Origin: Hymenobacter sp. IS2118 | GTDB taxonomy: Bacteria; Bacteroidota; Bacteroidia; Cytophagales; Hymenobacteraceae | NCBI RefSeq assembly: GCF_000715495.1 | Contig: NZ_JNLX01000149.1 | Coordinates: forward strand, 62,001-126,000 | Direction of reading: 5' to 3' | Length of the DNA: 64,000 nt | Notes under the pieces: model-generated | The model's input: the letters and a program-made list of their open reading frames with translations, nothing else | Databases searched by the model: none | What the model was told of the DNA's origin: nothing | Made by a program: the position numbers and the translations under genes | Shown here: in pieces, positions 36,604 through 44,787 of the stretch | Layout: every line of letters begins with the position of its first letter | Numbering within the stretch: position 1 is the first letter of the stretch

Positions 36604-37014
36604 CTATTGGCCTCCCAACGCCAGAATAATATCAAACTCTTCGGGGCGCACGGGCAACACCGACAGGCGCGACTGGCGCAGCAGGGCCAGCTCGCTCAGC
36701 CGGGCATCGGCCTTGAGCTGAGCCAGGCTCACGGGCCGGGGCAGGGGCTGCACCGGGCGCAGGGCCACGGCCACCCACGGCGAGTCGGCTTCGGCGGTGG
36801 CATCGGGGGCTGCCGGGGCGGCTACCTCGGCAATGCCCACCACGGCTTTTTCGCTCACGCTGTGGTAAAACAGCACCAGGTCGCCGGGCTGCATCAGGTT
36901 GAGGTTGTTGCGGGCCTGGTAGTTGCGCACGCCGGTCCAGGCGGTGCCGTCTTCGTGCACAAACGTGGCCCAAGAGTATGCTTCGGGTTCAGATTTGACC
37001 AGCCAATGCTTCAT
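36604..37014 (-). CDS. EVE domain protein
   Basis: A 136-residue single-domain EVE protein of the PUA-like fold, the bacterial counterpart of thymocyte nuclear protein 1. The family start MKHWLVKSEPEAYSW and the WTGVRNYQARNNL and GDLVLFYHS segments are characteristic, lining the pocket that binds modified bases such as 5-methylcytosine-type nucleotides in DNA or RNA. Standalone EVE proteins are often linked to nucleic-acid modification or energy metabolism, but nothing beside it supports a restriction role. Confidence 0.85.
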   Translation of the reverse strand: MKHWLVKSEPEAYSWATFVHEDGTAWTGVRNYQARNNLNLMQPGDLVLFYHSVSEKAVVGIAEVAAPAAPDATAEADSPWVAVALRPVQPLPRPVSLAQLKADARLSELALLRQSRLSVLPVRPEEFDIILALGGQ

Positions 37015-37116
37015 TATTAATCAAAAAGTGGGGAGAATGGCAGCGGCCTATAGCGTGAGTTGTTGCACCACAAAGTAAGCTCCTGCGTCACGCACCGGCC
37101 CATTCGGGCATGGGGC

Positions 37117-38430
37117 CTACAGCGAGAAGCCCAAATCGAAGCTCAGGATGTCGGCGGTGAGGTTGGTGCTGCGCTGGTAGTGTGCATAGCGCAGGTCCAC
37201 GGACCGGAACCGCATGACGCGCGCCCGGCCCGCGCGGTCGTGGCCCGGTACGTGGAAGCGGCCGATGCCGTACACCGGCGAGTAGCGCAGGCCCAGGCCC
37301 GTTTTGTGGGCCGTGAAACCCGACAGGTCATAGTCCGACGTGTAGTATTTGTCGGCCACGGAATGGCCCAGGTAAGGGGCAAAGTAGGTGGACGCCGTTT
37401 GCTGGTGGTAGCGGTAGAAGGGGTAGAGCACAAAAAACGGCGTCACCTTCACCGGCAGCTCCAGCTCAAACGTGTGGGCCTGAATACCAAAATTGTCGTT
37501 GTAGAAGCGGTAGAAGGAGCGAATTTGGACCAGGTCCGACGCGTAGTAGTTCAGCCGCAGGGCCACCGGGTACTTGAAGCGGGAGCTGGGCAGCTTTTCA
37601 ACCCGAGCCGCCGAGGGGGCGAGGGGCGCGAAGTTGTCGCCAACCGTGAGCGCCCGGTTGGGGTCGGGGTTATCGAAAAAGTACACCCGGTGAAACGGCG
37701 TGCTCAGCAGCCCGTTTTGCTGCACCAGCTCCGTGCTGATGCCCACTTGCAGGCGCTTGGTGAGCACCTGCGAGTATGAAATGGACACGTTATAGCTCTG
37801 GCGGGCGCCATCGCCTTCGACCGGGGTGCTGCGCAGCTCAATGGGCCGGATGAGGGTGGCCTGGTCGATAAAAACCTGGGCCGTGACGCCCAGCTGGCGG
37901 TTGCCATCGGCCGAGGTTTTGGCGAAGGAACCCACTCCGTTGAAGGACAGGTAGTCGTATTCCTGCGAGAAGCCCGCGCCCGCGCCCCACTGCGTGCCCT
38001 TGGCTTTTTGCTCGCGGGTGTAACCGAAGTCGGCGTGTATCCGCTCGTCGCGGCTGGAGGGGGTAGACAGGGCAAAGTCAATCCGGTCGGTAGAGGCGGA
38101 GGCGTAAAAATCAGTGCCGATGTTGGCGGTCAGCCGGCTCACCGTGTCCAGCGGAATGTTGAGGATGATGGTGGGCGTCACGTCAGTCAGCTGCTCGGTG
38201 CCGCGGCCGCCTTCTACCGCGCCCTTGGTGCCGTCCTGCTGGTAGTAGCTGCCCAGAATGTCAATGGTGGCTTCATCACGCGCCCGGTTCACGGGCACGG
38301 TGGCCGCCGCCGGAGCGCCGAAGCCGTCCACCCGGTTCGGCAGCAGGGGCGTGCCACCCGGCTGGTTCTGGGCCAGCGCCGGCGCAGCAAGTAGCGCGGC
38401 GGCTACCAATTGAAGTACAATGTGTTTCAC
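37117..38430 (-). CDS. DUF3570 outer-membrane barrel-like protein
   Basis: A 437-residue protein with a Sec signal peptide (MKHIVLQLVAAALLAAPALAQ) and a long series of alternating beta-strands (for example YDYLSFNGVGSFAK and YPVALRLNYYASDLVQI), ending in a strand that closes on Leu (DILSFDLGFSL), as expected of an outer-membrane barrel. It matches DUF3570 proteins. The start appears to be GTG. It is the last gene of a four-gene minus-strand cluster (thioredoxin-like, ApbE, DUF4266, DUF3570), a combination seen in many Gram-negative bacteria; its biochemical role is not established to my knowledge. Confidence 0.8.
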   Translation of the reverse strand: MKHIVLQLVAAALLAAPALAQNQPGGTPLLPNRVDGFGAPAAATVPVNRARDEATIDILGSYYQQDGTKGAVEGGRGTEQLTDVTPTIILNIPLDTVSRLTANIGTDFYASASTDRIDFALSTPSSRDERIHADFGYTREQKAKGTQWGAGAGFSQEYDYLSFNGVGSFAKTSADGNRQLGVTAQVFIDQATLIRPIELRSTPVEGDGARQSYNVSISYSQVLTKRLQVGISTELVQQNGLLSTPFHRVYFFDNPDPNRALTVGDNFAPLAPSAARVEKLPSSRFKYPVALRLNYYASDLVQIRSFYRFYNDNFGIQAHTFELELPVKVTPFFVLYPFYRYHQQTASTYFAPYLGHSVADKYYTSDYDLSGFTAHKTGLGLRYSPVYGIGRFHVPGHDRAGRARVMRFRSVDLRYAHYQRSTNLTADILSFDLGFSL

Positions 38431-38516
38431 GGAATTCGTTATTTCTGATTACATCACCCCACCATATGGTAGTAGCTATTCAGCGTGATTCTTTGCCTGT
38501 CGGCTAAGGGTAAAAG

Positions 38517-38765
38517 TTAATTGCAGCCGCAGCCGCCGCCCACTTTGCCACCATTGGCGCCGCCGGCACCCTCGCGGTAGCTTTCGAAGTTGGTTTCGGG
38601 GGTTTCCACCACCTTGCTGCTCAGCTTCATGTCCTCGTCGTTGAGGTAGGCTTTTTGGTACGCCGCCACCGATACGCAGCTGGGCAGCGCCGCGAGCAGC
38701 GGAAACAGCAGCAGCGCCAGCAGCACGCGGGCAGTGGGAAGAAAACGGCTTTTGGGCAGTGCCAT
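38517..38765 (-). CDS. DUF4266 lipoprotein with CGCN tail
   Basis: An 82-residue lipoprotein (signal helix RVLLALLLFPLLAALPSC, lipidated Cys30). The mature chain is only about 50 residues: a conserved AYQKAYLNDEDMKL, a polar middle and a Gly-rich end finishing GGGCGCN. The invariant-looking C-terminal CGCN suggests a metal, disulphide or cofactor site carried on a flexible arm. It starts 12 bases after apbE and precedes the DUF3570 barrel. No recognisable flavinylation motif (of the type SGAT) is present, so it is not obviously the ApbE substrate. Confidence 0.8.
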   Translation of the reverse strand: MALPKSRFLPTARVLLALLLFPLLAALPSCVSVAAYQKAYLNDEDMKLSSKVVETPETNFESYREGAGGANGGKVGGGCGCN

Positions 38766-38777
38766 GGGTGGTTGGAG

Positions 38778-39824
38778 TTAGGGCTTGGCGCTGGTGGCGC
38801 CGTGGTAATAATTCAGTTTCATGCCGCGCGATACCAGCGTGCGGTTGTCATCCGTTATCAACGTACAATCTACTCCTTTCAGATTGTTGATAAACGCCAG
38901 GCCCTCGGTGGGCCCTTTCACGAATACGACTTCGTCCAGGCCGTCGGCCAGTTCCACGTCGGCGCACACAATCGTGACCGAGCGCAACCCCACCGAAGGG
39001 TAGCCGGTGTGCGGGTTGATGATGTGCCCGTACGCCTGCCCGCCCACCGTGAAGTACTGCTCGTAGTTGCCAGCCGTGACCACGGCCACGTCCGTCACGT
39101 CCACCCAGGCGGCCACGCTGTGCGGGTGGTCGGGGTCGCCAATGGCCACGCGCCACAGCGAGCCGTCGGCCTGTCGGCCCCAGCAATAAATGTCGCCCGA
39201 GCCGTTCAGCAGCCCGCCTTTGATGTCCATTTCGGTGAGCACCTGCTTGGCCCGGCGGATGCCGTAGCCCTGCAGGATGCCCGCCAGGTTGATGCGCATG
39301 CCCTTTTCGGGCAGGTATACCGTGTGCCGGGCCGCGTCCATCTTGATTTTTTGCCAGCCGATGCGCCGCACCGAGGCCCGCACCAGCGCCGAGTCGGGCA
39401 GGCTGGGGTGGGCCTGGCGGTCGAACCGGTAGAGCTTGTCGGCGCTGGCAAAGGTGATGTCGAACGCGCCGCCGCTGAGTTGCGAGAGCCGCAGCGTCCG
39501 GCTGATGAGGGCGAAGGTTTCGGTGGAAACGACCACCGGCCGGATGCCGGCCATGCGATTGATGTGCACCACCTCGGAGGTAGAATCCCAGAACGACATG
39601 AGGCGGTCGATGCGCCGCACTTCGCCCAGACCCGCGCGCAGGGCCCGCTGCCCGGCCGAGTCGTTCTCAGCCACCACTGTGAAGGTGAAGCGCGACCCCA
39701 TGACGTGCGCGCTGCGGGTGAACGTGTGGCGCGGTTCCACACCCTGCGCCCCGCCCGTCTGCCCCAACAGCAACAGGCCCAGCAGCAGCCCAAGCCACAG
39801 CCCGGGTTTTCTCATGGCTTTCAT
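38778..39824 (-). CDS. apbE: FAD:protein FMN transferase (ApbE)
   Basis: A 348-residue periplasmic enzyme that attaches FMN from FAD to Ser or Thr of partner proteins. It has a signal peptide (KPGLWLGLLLGLLLL...GAQG) and the family motifs HVMGSRFTF (about 40-48), GGAFDITFASADKLY, INLAGILQGYGIRRA, GGLLNGSGDIYCWG and HIINPHTGYPSVG. Some differ from the textbook forms (NLAGILQGYG for DLGGIAKGYA, GSGD for GGD/GGN), so donor or metal binding may be altered. The ATG at 39824 was chosen over a TTG one codon earlier. No known flavinylated protein lies nearby. Confidence 0.85.
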   Translation of the reverse strand: MKAMRKPGLWLGLLLGLLLLGQTGGAQGVEPRHTFTRSAHVMGSRFTFTVVAENDSAGQRALRAGLGEVRRIDRLMSFWDSTSEVVHINRMAGIRPVVVSTETFALISRTLRLSQLSGGAFDITFASADKLYRFDRQAHPSLPDSALVRASVRRIGWQKIKMDAARHTVYLPEKGMRINLAGILQGYGIRRAKQVLTEMDIKGGLLNGSGDIYCWGRQADGSLWRVAIGDPDHPHSVAAWVDVTDVAVVTAGNYEQYFTVGGQAYGHIINPHTGYPSVGLRSVTIVCADVELADGLDEVVFVKGPTEGLAFINNLKGVDCTLITDDNRTLVSRGMKLNYYHGATSAKP

Positions 39825-39924
39825 CAAACTAAACGGGGATTGTGGATTTCTTTTCGTGTCTTATTTCCCGCGCCGCACGCTGCGGGAAATGCTCGTGCAG
39901 CTACCGGCCGGCCTGCCAACGGGG

Positions 39925-40476
39925 CTACAGCGCCGGCAGCACCTTTTTCAAATAAGCCTCAAACGCAGCGGGGCCACCGGCAATGTAGCCGGTTTTGGCC
40001 AGCACCTGGCCCTCGGGCGAGAGCAGCACGGCCAGCGGGAAATCGCCCGACCGGTTGAGCTGCGCGGCGGCGGCTTCGTTGAGCTTCAGTTGAGCCGCCG
40101 TGGGCTGGTTGCGCTTTTGGCGCGGAAAATCAAAATGGGCCAGCACCAGCCGGTCCTTCGCATAGGCAGTAAAGGCCGGCTGCGAAAACACTTCCTGCTC
40201 GTACATGATGCAGGGCTTGCACCAGTCGGAACCCGAAAAAACCACCAGCACGGGCCGGTTGGTGGCTTTGGCCTGCGCCTGGGCCGTCTTCAGGTCACTC
40301 AACCAAGCGGCGGGAGCCTCTAGCAGCACCTGTGGTGCCGAAACGAGCGGCGATACCGGCTGTGGCGCGGCGGCAGTAGCCGTAGCAGCGGCTTCCTGCC
40401 CGGCAGCGGGCGAAACGCTAGTTAAAATGCAGCCCAAGGCAATGGCTAGCAACGGGCTTTTAGCAATAAGAGGCAT
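39925..40476 (-). CDS. exported thioredoxin-fold protein (WCKPC)
   Basis: A 183-residue protein with an N-terminal signal (MPLIAKSPLLAIALGCILTS...AAG), an Ala/Pro-rich spacer and a thioredoxin domain with WCKPC (Cys86, Cys89) in the DUF255/DsbD-gamma-like context VVFSGSDWCKPCIMYEQEVF, and cis-Pro in GDFPLAVLL. It probably reduces or isomerises disulphides of an envelope partner and may receive electrons from DsbD. As the first gene of the ApbE/DUF4266/DUF3570 cluster, its natural target could be the two-cysteine tail of DUF4266; that is inference. Confidence 0.8.
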   Translation of the reverse strand: MPLIAKSPLLAIALGCILTSVSPAAGQEAAATATAAAPQPVSPLVSAPQVLLEAPAAWLSDLKTAQAQAKATNRPVLVVFSGSDWCKPCIMYEQEVFSQPAFTAYAKDRLVLAHFDFPRQKRNQPTAAQLKLNEAAAAQLNRSGDFPLAVLLSPEGQVLAKTGYIAGGPAAFEAYLKKVLPAL

Positions 40477-40580
40477 CGTATAGGAGATTAAAAACAGATT
40501 AAATTGGCCCGTATAACTCCATGTTGGGTCGGTTGGTTCTGCGGCAGCTGGCCAATCAGAGCCGGCTGAAATTGTAGCGC

Positions 40581-40997
40581 TTACTTATCCTCGGGCAGGC
40601 GGCGCACTTTTAGTAGCTGTTTCACCGTGTCCAGCTCAAGCACCTGGAGCGTGTAATTGGGATTTGGGCCGCTTTCGAGGGTGATGCGCAGGAACAGTTT
40701 GCGGTCGATGGTCCAGGTGCCGGGGCGGTCGGTGAGGCCGTCGGTGGGCGCAATGTCGAACTGCTCAAAGTGGCTGTAGGGCTCTATTCTGAAGCCGGTG
40801 CGGCCCCGCGCAGGCGGAAACTTATACGTTTGGGGCCGGTACACCAGCGTGTCGCCGGCGTTTTCCTCGTGCGAATTCAGCCAGGTGCCCTCCAACCCGT
40901 GCATGGTGATTACGGCCGTGGACTTGGTTTTTTTGCAGGCGGTGGCCAGCAGCAGCGCGGCCAGCAGTAGCCCGGTAGAAGAAGACGGCGCACGCAT
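40581..40997 (-). CDS. small lipocalin-like lipoprotein
   Basis: A 138-residue lipoprotein (lipobox LLATAC) with a mature domain beginning GLEGTWLNSHEE and with repeated beta-strand patterns (YRPQTYKFPP, WTIDRKLFLRITLE, YTLQVLELDTVKQLLKV) that fit the small lipocalin-like domain common in Bacteroidota lipoproteins. The ATG at 40997 was chosen; an upstream TTG would add four residues. The ligand is unknown. It is separated from the thioredoxin-fold gene by about 100 bases and may be the first gene of that minus-strand run. Confidence 0.6.
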   Translation of the reverse strand: MRAPSSSTGLLLAALLLATACKKTKSTAVITMHGLEGTWLNSHEENAGDTLVYRPQTYKFPPARGRTGFRIEPYSHFEQFDIAPTDGLTDRPGTWTIDRKLFLRITLESGPNPNYTLQVLELDTVKQLLKVRRLPEDK

Positions 40998-41134
40998 GGG
41001 ATTCAGCAAATAGAATAAGCGGAAAGGTAACCCTAATCAAGTAGCTACGCATTTTGAGGGCAGTTGGACAACCTCCGCTCCGGCGCGTAAACCCTGGCAT
41101 ACGCTACATTCGTGCCCCCAATAACCCCTTACCC

Positions 41135-42889
41135 GTGGATAATCGCGCCCTGACCCGCGCCTTCAAGCTGGCTGCCCAGCTCATGGAGCTGCACGACGAA
41201 AACCCTTTCAAAATCCGCGCCATCGAAGGCACCGCCAGCGCCCTGGAGGCCCTGAGCTTCCCAGTGGCGGAGGTGGAGCGCTCCGGCCTGCCCGACCGCA
41301 CCGGCCTGAGCAAAACCGCCGCCGCCAAGGTAGCCGAGCTGCTCGACACCGGCACGTTTCCGGAGTTGCAGCGCCTGCTGGAAGCCACGCCGCCCGGCGT
41401 GGTCGAAATGCTCAGCATCAAAGGCATTGGGCCCAAAAAAATCCGCAGCCTGTGGCGCGAATTAGGTATTGAGAGCAGCGAACAGCTACGCGAAGCCGCC
41501 GAAACCGACCAGGTAAGCAAGCTGAAGGGCTTCGGCAAGAAAACCCAGGAATCCATCCTCGAAGCCCTGGAGTTTGCTGACCAGAGCAAGGGCAAGCTGC
41601 TGTACCCGCAGGCCGAGTCCCTGGCCGAAGACATTGCCCAGCACCTGCGGCGTGCCCTCAAAACCGAGCAGGTAGGCGTGGCCGGCGAAGTGCGCCGCCG
41701 CCTCGAAACCGTGGAAGTGGTGCGCGTAGTAGCCGCCACCGGCCAGCCGGAAACGGCGCATAAACTCCTCGACACCATGGGCGGCCTCACCGCCGACCCG
41801 CGCCGGTCGGGGCCGTTTGCGTGGCGGGGCACGGCCACACCGTCGGGCGTGCGGGTAGAGGTGTTGCTAGTCGCGCCAGATGATTTTGTGACCGAACTAT
41901 TCCTGAATTCAGCCGCCGAAGCCCACCTGAGCGAGCAGCTGCCCGCCACTCAGCCACTCAATCACTCAGTCACTCTCCGCCAGTGGGCCCGGCGCGAAAA
42001 ATTCCAGCAGGAAGAAGCCCTCTACGAGCGGGCCGGCCTGCAATTCATTGTGCCCGAGCTGCGCGAAGGCCTGGGCGAAATTGCCCTCGCCGCCGACAAA
42101 AAACTGCCTCGCCTGCTCGAAGACGCCGACCTGCGCGGCGCCCTGCACAACCACAGCACCTACTCCGACGGCAACCACAGCCTGCGCGAAATGGCCACCT
42201 GGCTGCGCGACAACAAGTATGAGTACCTCGGCATCTGCGACCACAGCCAGGCCGCGCACTACGCCAACGGCCTCAGCGTGGACCGGGTGCGCCAGCAGCA
42301 TCAGGAAATCGACCAGCTGAACGCCGAGCTTGCGCCCTTCCGCATCTTCAAAGGCATCGAAAGCGACATCCTCAGCGACGGCTCCCTCGATTACCCGTCC
42401 GAGGTGCTGGCCAGCTTCGACTTCGTGGTGGCCTCGGTGCACTCCAACCTGAAAATGGAAGAGCGCAAAGCCACCGACCGCCTGCTGCGCGCCATCGAAA
42501 ACCCGTATTGCACCATGCTGGGCCACCCCACTGGCCGCTTGCTGCTGCGCCGCCAGGGCTACCCCATCGATTACAAAGCCGTTATCGACGCCTGCGCCAA
42601 GCACCAGGTCATCATCGAAATCAACGCCAACCCCTGGCGCCTGGACCTGGACTGGCGCTGGGTGCGCTACGCCCTCGACCAGGGCGTGCTGCTCAGCATC
42701 AACCCCGACGCCCACCACACCGACGGCTACGCCGACATGCGCTACGGCGTGCTCATGGGCCGCAAAGGGTTGTTGACGAAGGAAATGACCTTCAATACCA
42801 AGTCGGTGGAAGAAGCTGCCGCCTATTTTGAAAAGCGCAAAGCCGGTATCACCCCGCCCTTGGAGTACAAGAAGTCGTTGTTTGAGTAG
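41135..42889 (+). CDS. PolX-like protein, polymerase site degenerate, PHP domain intact
   Basis: About 584 residues from a GTG at 41135. Order: 8-kDa and helix-hairpin-helix region (1-165; SIKGIGPKKIRSLW, KLKGFGKKTQ), DNA polymerase X palm (about 170-310), PHP exonuclease domain (335-570). The palm motif normally G-S-x-RRG-x-E-T-x-x-D-x-D reads GEVRRRLETVEVVRVV here, so the two catalytic aspartates are missing, and the third position is Glu (RVEVLLV). The PHP domain keeps its ligands: HNHSTYSDG (338), CDHSQ, KGIESDI, SVHSN, LGHPTGR and NPDAHHTDG. It is therefore probably a 3'-5' exonuclease or phosphoesterase in repair, not a polymerase. An octad repeat is inserted at 41947. Confidence 0.8.
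   Translation: MDNRALTRAFKLAAQLMELHDENPFKIRAIEGTASALEALSFPVAEVERSGLPDRTGLSKTAAAKVAELLDTGTFPELQRLLEATPPGVVEMLSIKGIGPKKIRSLWRELGIESSEQLREAAETDQVSKLKGFGKKTQESILEALEFADQSKGKLLYPQAESLAEDIAQHLRRALKTEQVGVAGEVRRRLETVEVVRVVAATGQPETAHKLLDTMGGLTADPRRSGPFAWRGTATPSGVRVEVLLVAPDDFVTELFLNSAAEAHLSEQLPATQPLNHSVTLRQWARREKFQQEEALYERAGLQFIVPELREGLGEIALAADKKLPRLLEDADLRGALHNHSTYSDGNHSLREMATWLRDNKYEYLGICDHSQAAHYANGLSVDRVRQQHQEIDQLNAELAPFRIFKGIESDILSDGSLDYPSEVLASFDFVVASVHSNLKMEERKATDRLLRAIENPYCTMLGHPTGRLLLRRQGYPIDYKAVIDACAKHQVIIEINANPWRLDLDWRWVRYALDQGVLLSINPDAHHTDGYADMRYGVLMGRKGLLTKEMTFNTKSVEEAAAYFEKRKAGITPPLEYKKSLFE
41947..41978. repeat. in-frame CACTCARY octad array in the PolX gene
   Basis: Four contiguous 8-base units (CACTCAGC, CACTCAAT, CACTCAGT, CACTCTCC) inside the palm-to-PHP region, coding for PLNHSVTL. 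The same unit recurs in the next gene at 43681. Confidence 0.9.
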
Positions 42890-42894
42890 AGTTA

Positions 42895-42964
42895 TTTAGC
42901 TGCAAGCTACAAGCCTTCAAAAGGTAAGAGCTTGCAGCTTGCAGCTGACAGCTTGCAGCTAAAA
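42895..42964. repeat. GCTTGCA heptad array with inverted partner
   Basis: Three left units (42895-42915) and five right units of consensus GCTTGCA (42930-42964). The outermost 14 bases of each side are exact reverse complements. It ends one base before the glycosyltransferase ATG. Confidence 0.9.
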
Positions 42965-42965
42965 A

Positions 42966-44030
42966 ATGAAAATCCTCGTCCTCCGCTTTTCCTCCATTGG
43001 CGACATCGTTCTGACCACGCCCGTGGTGCGGGCGCTGGCGCAGCAGGTGCCGGGGGCGCAGGTTCATTTCGCCACCAAGCCCGGCTATCGCGGCCTGCTG
43101 GAACCCAACCCCTACGTGGCCAAAGTCCATTGCCTCACCGGTAGCCTTGATGAGCTGGTGCAGGAGTTCAAAGCTGAACAGTTCGATTACATCATCGACC
43201 TGCACAATAACCTGCGCACCCGCCTCATCAAGCTTCGTCTGGGCGTACAGTCCTTCAGCTTCGACAAGCTGAACTGGCAGAAGTGGCTGCTGGTCAACCT
43301 CAAGATTGACCGGCTGCCGCGCGTGCACATTGTGCAGCGCTACCTCCAAACTGCCGCGCCCCTGGGCGTGCACGACGACGGCCAGGGGCTCGACTACTTC
43401 ATTCCCAAAGACCAGGAAATCAGCCTCGATACGCTGCCGCTCGCCTTTTGGCGTGGCTATGTGGCGGTGGCCATCGGTGCGCAACACGCCACCAAGCGCC
43501 TGCCCGTAGAGAAGCTCATCGAGCTGTGCGGTAAGCTCAACCGGCCCATTATACTGCTGGGCGGCCCCGAAGACGAGAGCATCGGCCACATCATCGAACA
43601 AGCCTTCGAGGCAAACGCGGCCACCGCCCAAGCGCAGGCGGCTACCATTCCCGACGACCCGTACCGTTTCCCCGCAAAGCCACTCAGTCACTCAATCCCT
43701 CAGCCACTCATTGTGAACGGTTGCGGGCGCTATTCGCTGCACCAATCGGCCTCGCTGCTGCGGCAGGCCCAGTTTGTGGTGAGCCACGACACCGGCCTGA
43801 TGCACATTGCCGCCGCCTTCAAAAAGGAGATTTTTAGCGTGTGGGGCAACACCGTGCCCGCCTTCGGCATGTACCCCTACCGCACCGATTTTCGCGTGCT
43901 GGAAGTGCCGAACCTGCCCTGCCGGCCGTGCTCCAAAATTGGCTTTGCTAAGTGCCCGCAGGGCCACTTCAAGTGCATGCGCGACCAAACGCTGGACCTG
44001 GACCTGCCGCCCGCCCGCGACGGCCGCTGA
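42966..44030 (+). CDS. family 9 glycosyltransferase (heptosyltransferase-like)
   Basis: A 354-residue GT9 enzyme with the N-terminal signature MKILVLRFSSIGDIVLTTPV, the donor-site motif VVSHDTGLMHIAAAFKKE (intact D-T-G-xMH) and the cysteine-rich tail CRPCSKIGFAKCPQGHFKC like its paralogue at 17483. It should transfer ADP-heptose or a related sugar to LPS core. Near residue 240 an octad repeat has added a Pro/Ser/His stretch (PLSHSIPQPL) in a surface loop between the two domains, evidently tolerated. The upstream gap is filled by a GCTTGCA heptad array. Confidence 0.85.
   Translation: MKILVLRFSSIGDIVLTTPVVRALAQQVPGAQVHFATKPGYRGLLEPNPYVAKVHCLTGSLDELVQEFKAEQFDYIIDLHNNLRTRLIKLRLGVQSFSFDKLNWQKWLLVNLKIDRLPRVHIVQRYLQTAAPLGVHDDGQGLDYFIPKDQEISLDTLPLAFWRGYVAVAIGAQHATKRLPVEKLIELCGKLNRPIILLGGPEDESIGHIIEQAFEANAATAQAQAATIPDDPYRFPAKPLSHSIPQPLIVNGCGRYSLHQSASLLRQAQFVVSHDTGLMHIAAAFKKEIFSVWGNTVPAFGMYPYRTDFRVLEVPNLPCRPCSKIGFAKCPQGHFKCMRDQTLDLDLPPARDGR
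43681..43712. repeat. in-frame CACTCARY octad array in the glycosyltransferase gene
   Basis: Four contiguous 8-base units (CACTCAGT, CACTCAAT, CCCTCAGC, CACTCATT) in the coding sequence, the same family as 41947-41978. Confidence 0.9.
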
Positions 44031-44047
44031 AAAGAGAAAAAAGACAT

Positions 44048-44055
44048 TAGCTTTG
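44048..44055 (+). promoter_or_regulatory. -7 promoter box
   Basis: TAGCTTTG, exact TAnnTTTG match, 56 bases before the lipoprotein start at 44112. Confidence 0.5.
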
Positions 44056-44111
44056 TAAGCCCCCAAGCCGGCGCAATTCTATTTCATTTTCTCATCTTTC
44101 AGATTCGCTTT

Positions 44112-44768
44112 ATGCGCCTTTCTACTTTCCGGGCCACCGCTGCAATGGCCCTCACTGCCCTGCTGCTCACCGCATGCGGGCCCACCATCTACCTGGCCAA
44201 GGATTTCCGCAACTACGCCCCCACGCACAAGATGGTGGCCATTTTGCCAGCCGACGTGACCATGGAGTTACGGCCCAATCAAGCCAAAAAAACGACTGTC
44301 GAACAACAGCGCGCTGTCGAAGCCAAAAGCGGCCTCGATTTTCAGGAGAAAATCTACGCCTGGTTGTTGCGCCGGGGCCAGCAGCGCGGCTACACCGTAA
44401 CCTTCCAGGACGTACGTCAGACCGATGCGCGCCTGCGCGAAAGCGGCATCCCCTTCACCGAGTTGCGTACCCATACGCCCCAGGAACTAGCTAAAATTCT
44501 GGGCGTTGATGCCGTGTTGACCACCAGCGTGCGCACCACCAAGCCTATGAGCGACGGCGCCGCCGTCGCCGTCGGCCTGATAGCCGGTGCCTGGGGCGCC
44601 ACCAACCAGGCCAACATCACCGTGAACATTCATGAAGCTAGCGCTGGTACGTTGCTCTGGAAGTACGATTACGTGGCTGCCGGCTCGGTTTTCAGCTCCC
44701 CTGAAACCATCGTAGACGCGCTGATGCGCAATGCTTCCAAAAAATTCCCCTACACTCCCAAATCATAA
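44112..44768 (+). CDS. lipoprotein of unknown function
   Basis: A 218-residue lipoprotein (lipobox LLTAC). The mature part reads KMVAILPADVTMELRP, then a helical stretch with two Arg-rich turns (LLRRGQQRGYTVTFQDV), LAKILGVDAVLTTSVRT, a Gly/Ala-rich segment and a final strand-rich part (ANITVNIHEASAGTLLWKYDY). This pattern resembles curli-assembly CsgG-like or DUF799/GNA1162-like lipoproteins, which share an 'old-new' alpha/beta fold; the match is by general layout only. It is followed by a very strong terminator. Confidence 0.6.
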   Translation: MRLSTFRATAAMALTALLLTACGPTIYLAKDFRNYAPTHKMVAILPADVTMELRPNQAKKTTVEQQRAVEAKSGLDFQEKIYAWLLRRGQQRGYTVTFQDVRQTDARLRESGIPFTELRTHTPQELAKILGVDAVLTTSVRTTKPMSDGAAVAVGLIAGAWGATNQANITVNIHEASAGTLLWKYDYVAAGSVFSSPETIVDALMRNASKKFPYTPKS

Positions 44769-44787
44769 TCCAACCGTTCCGGCTAGC

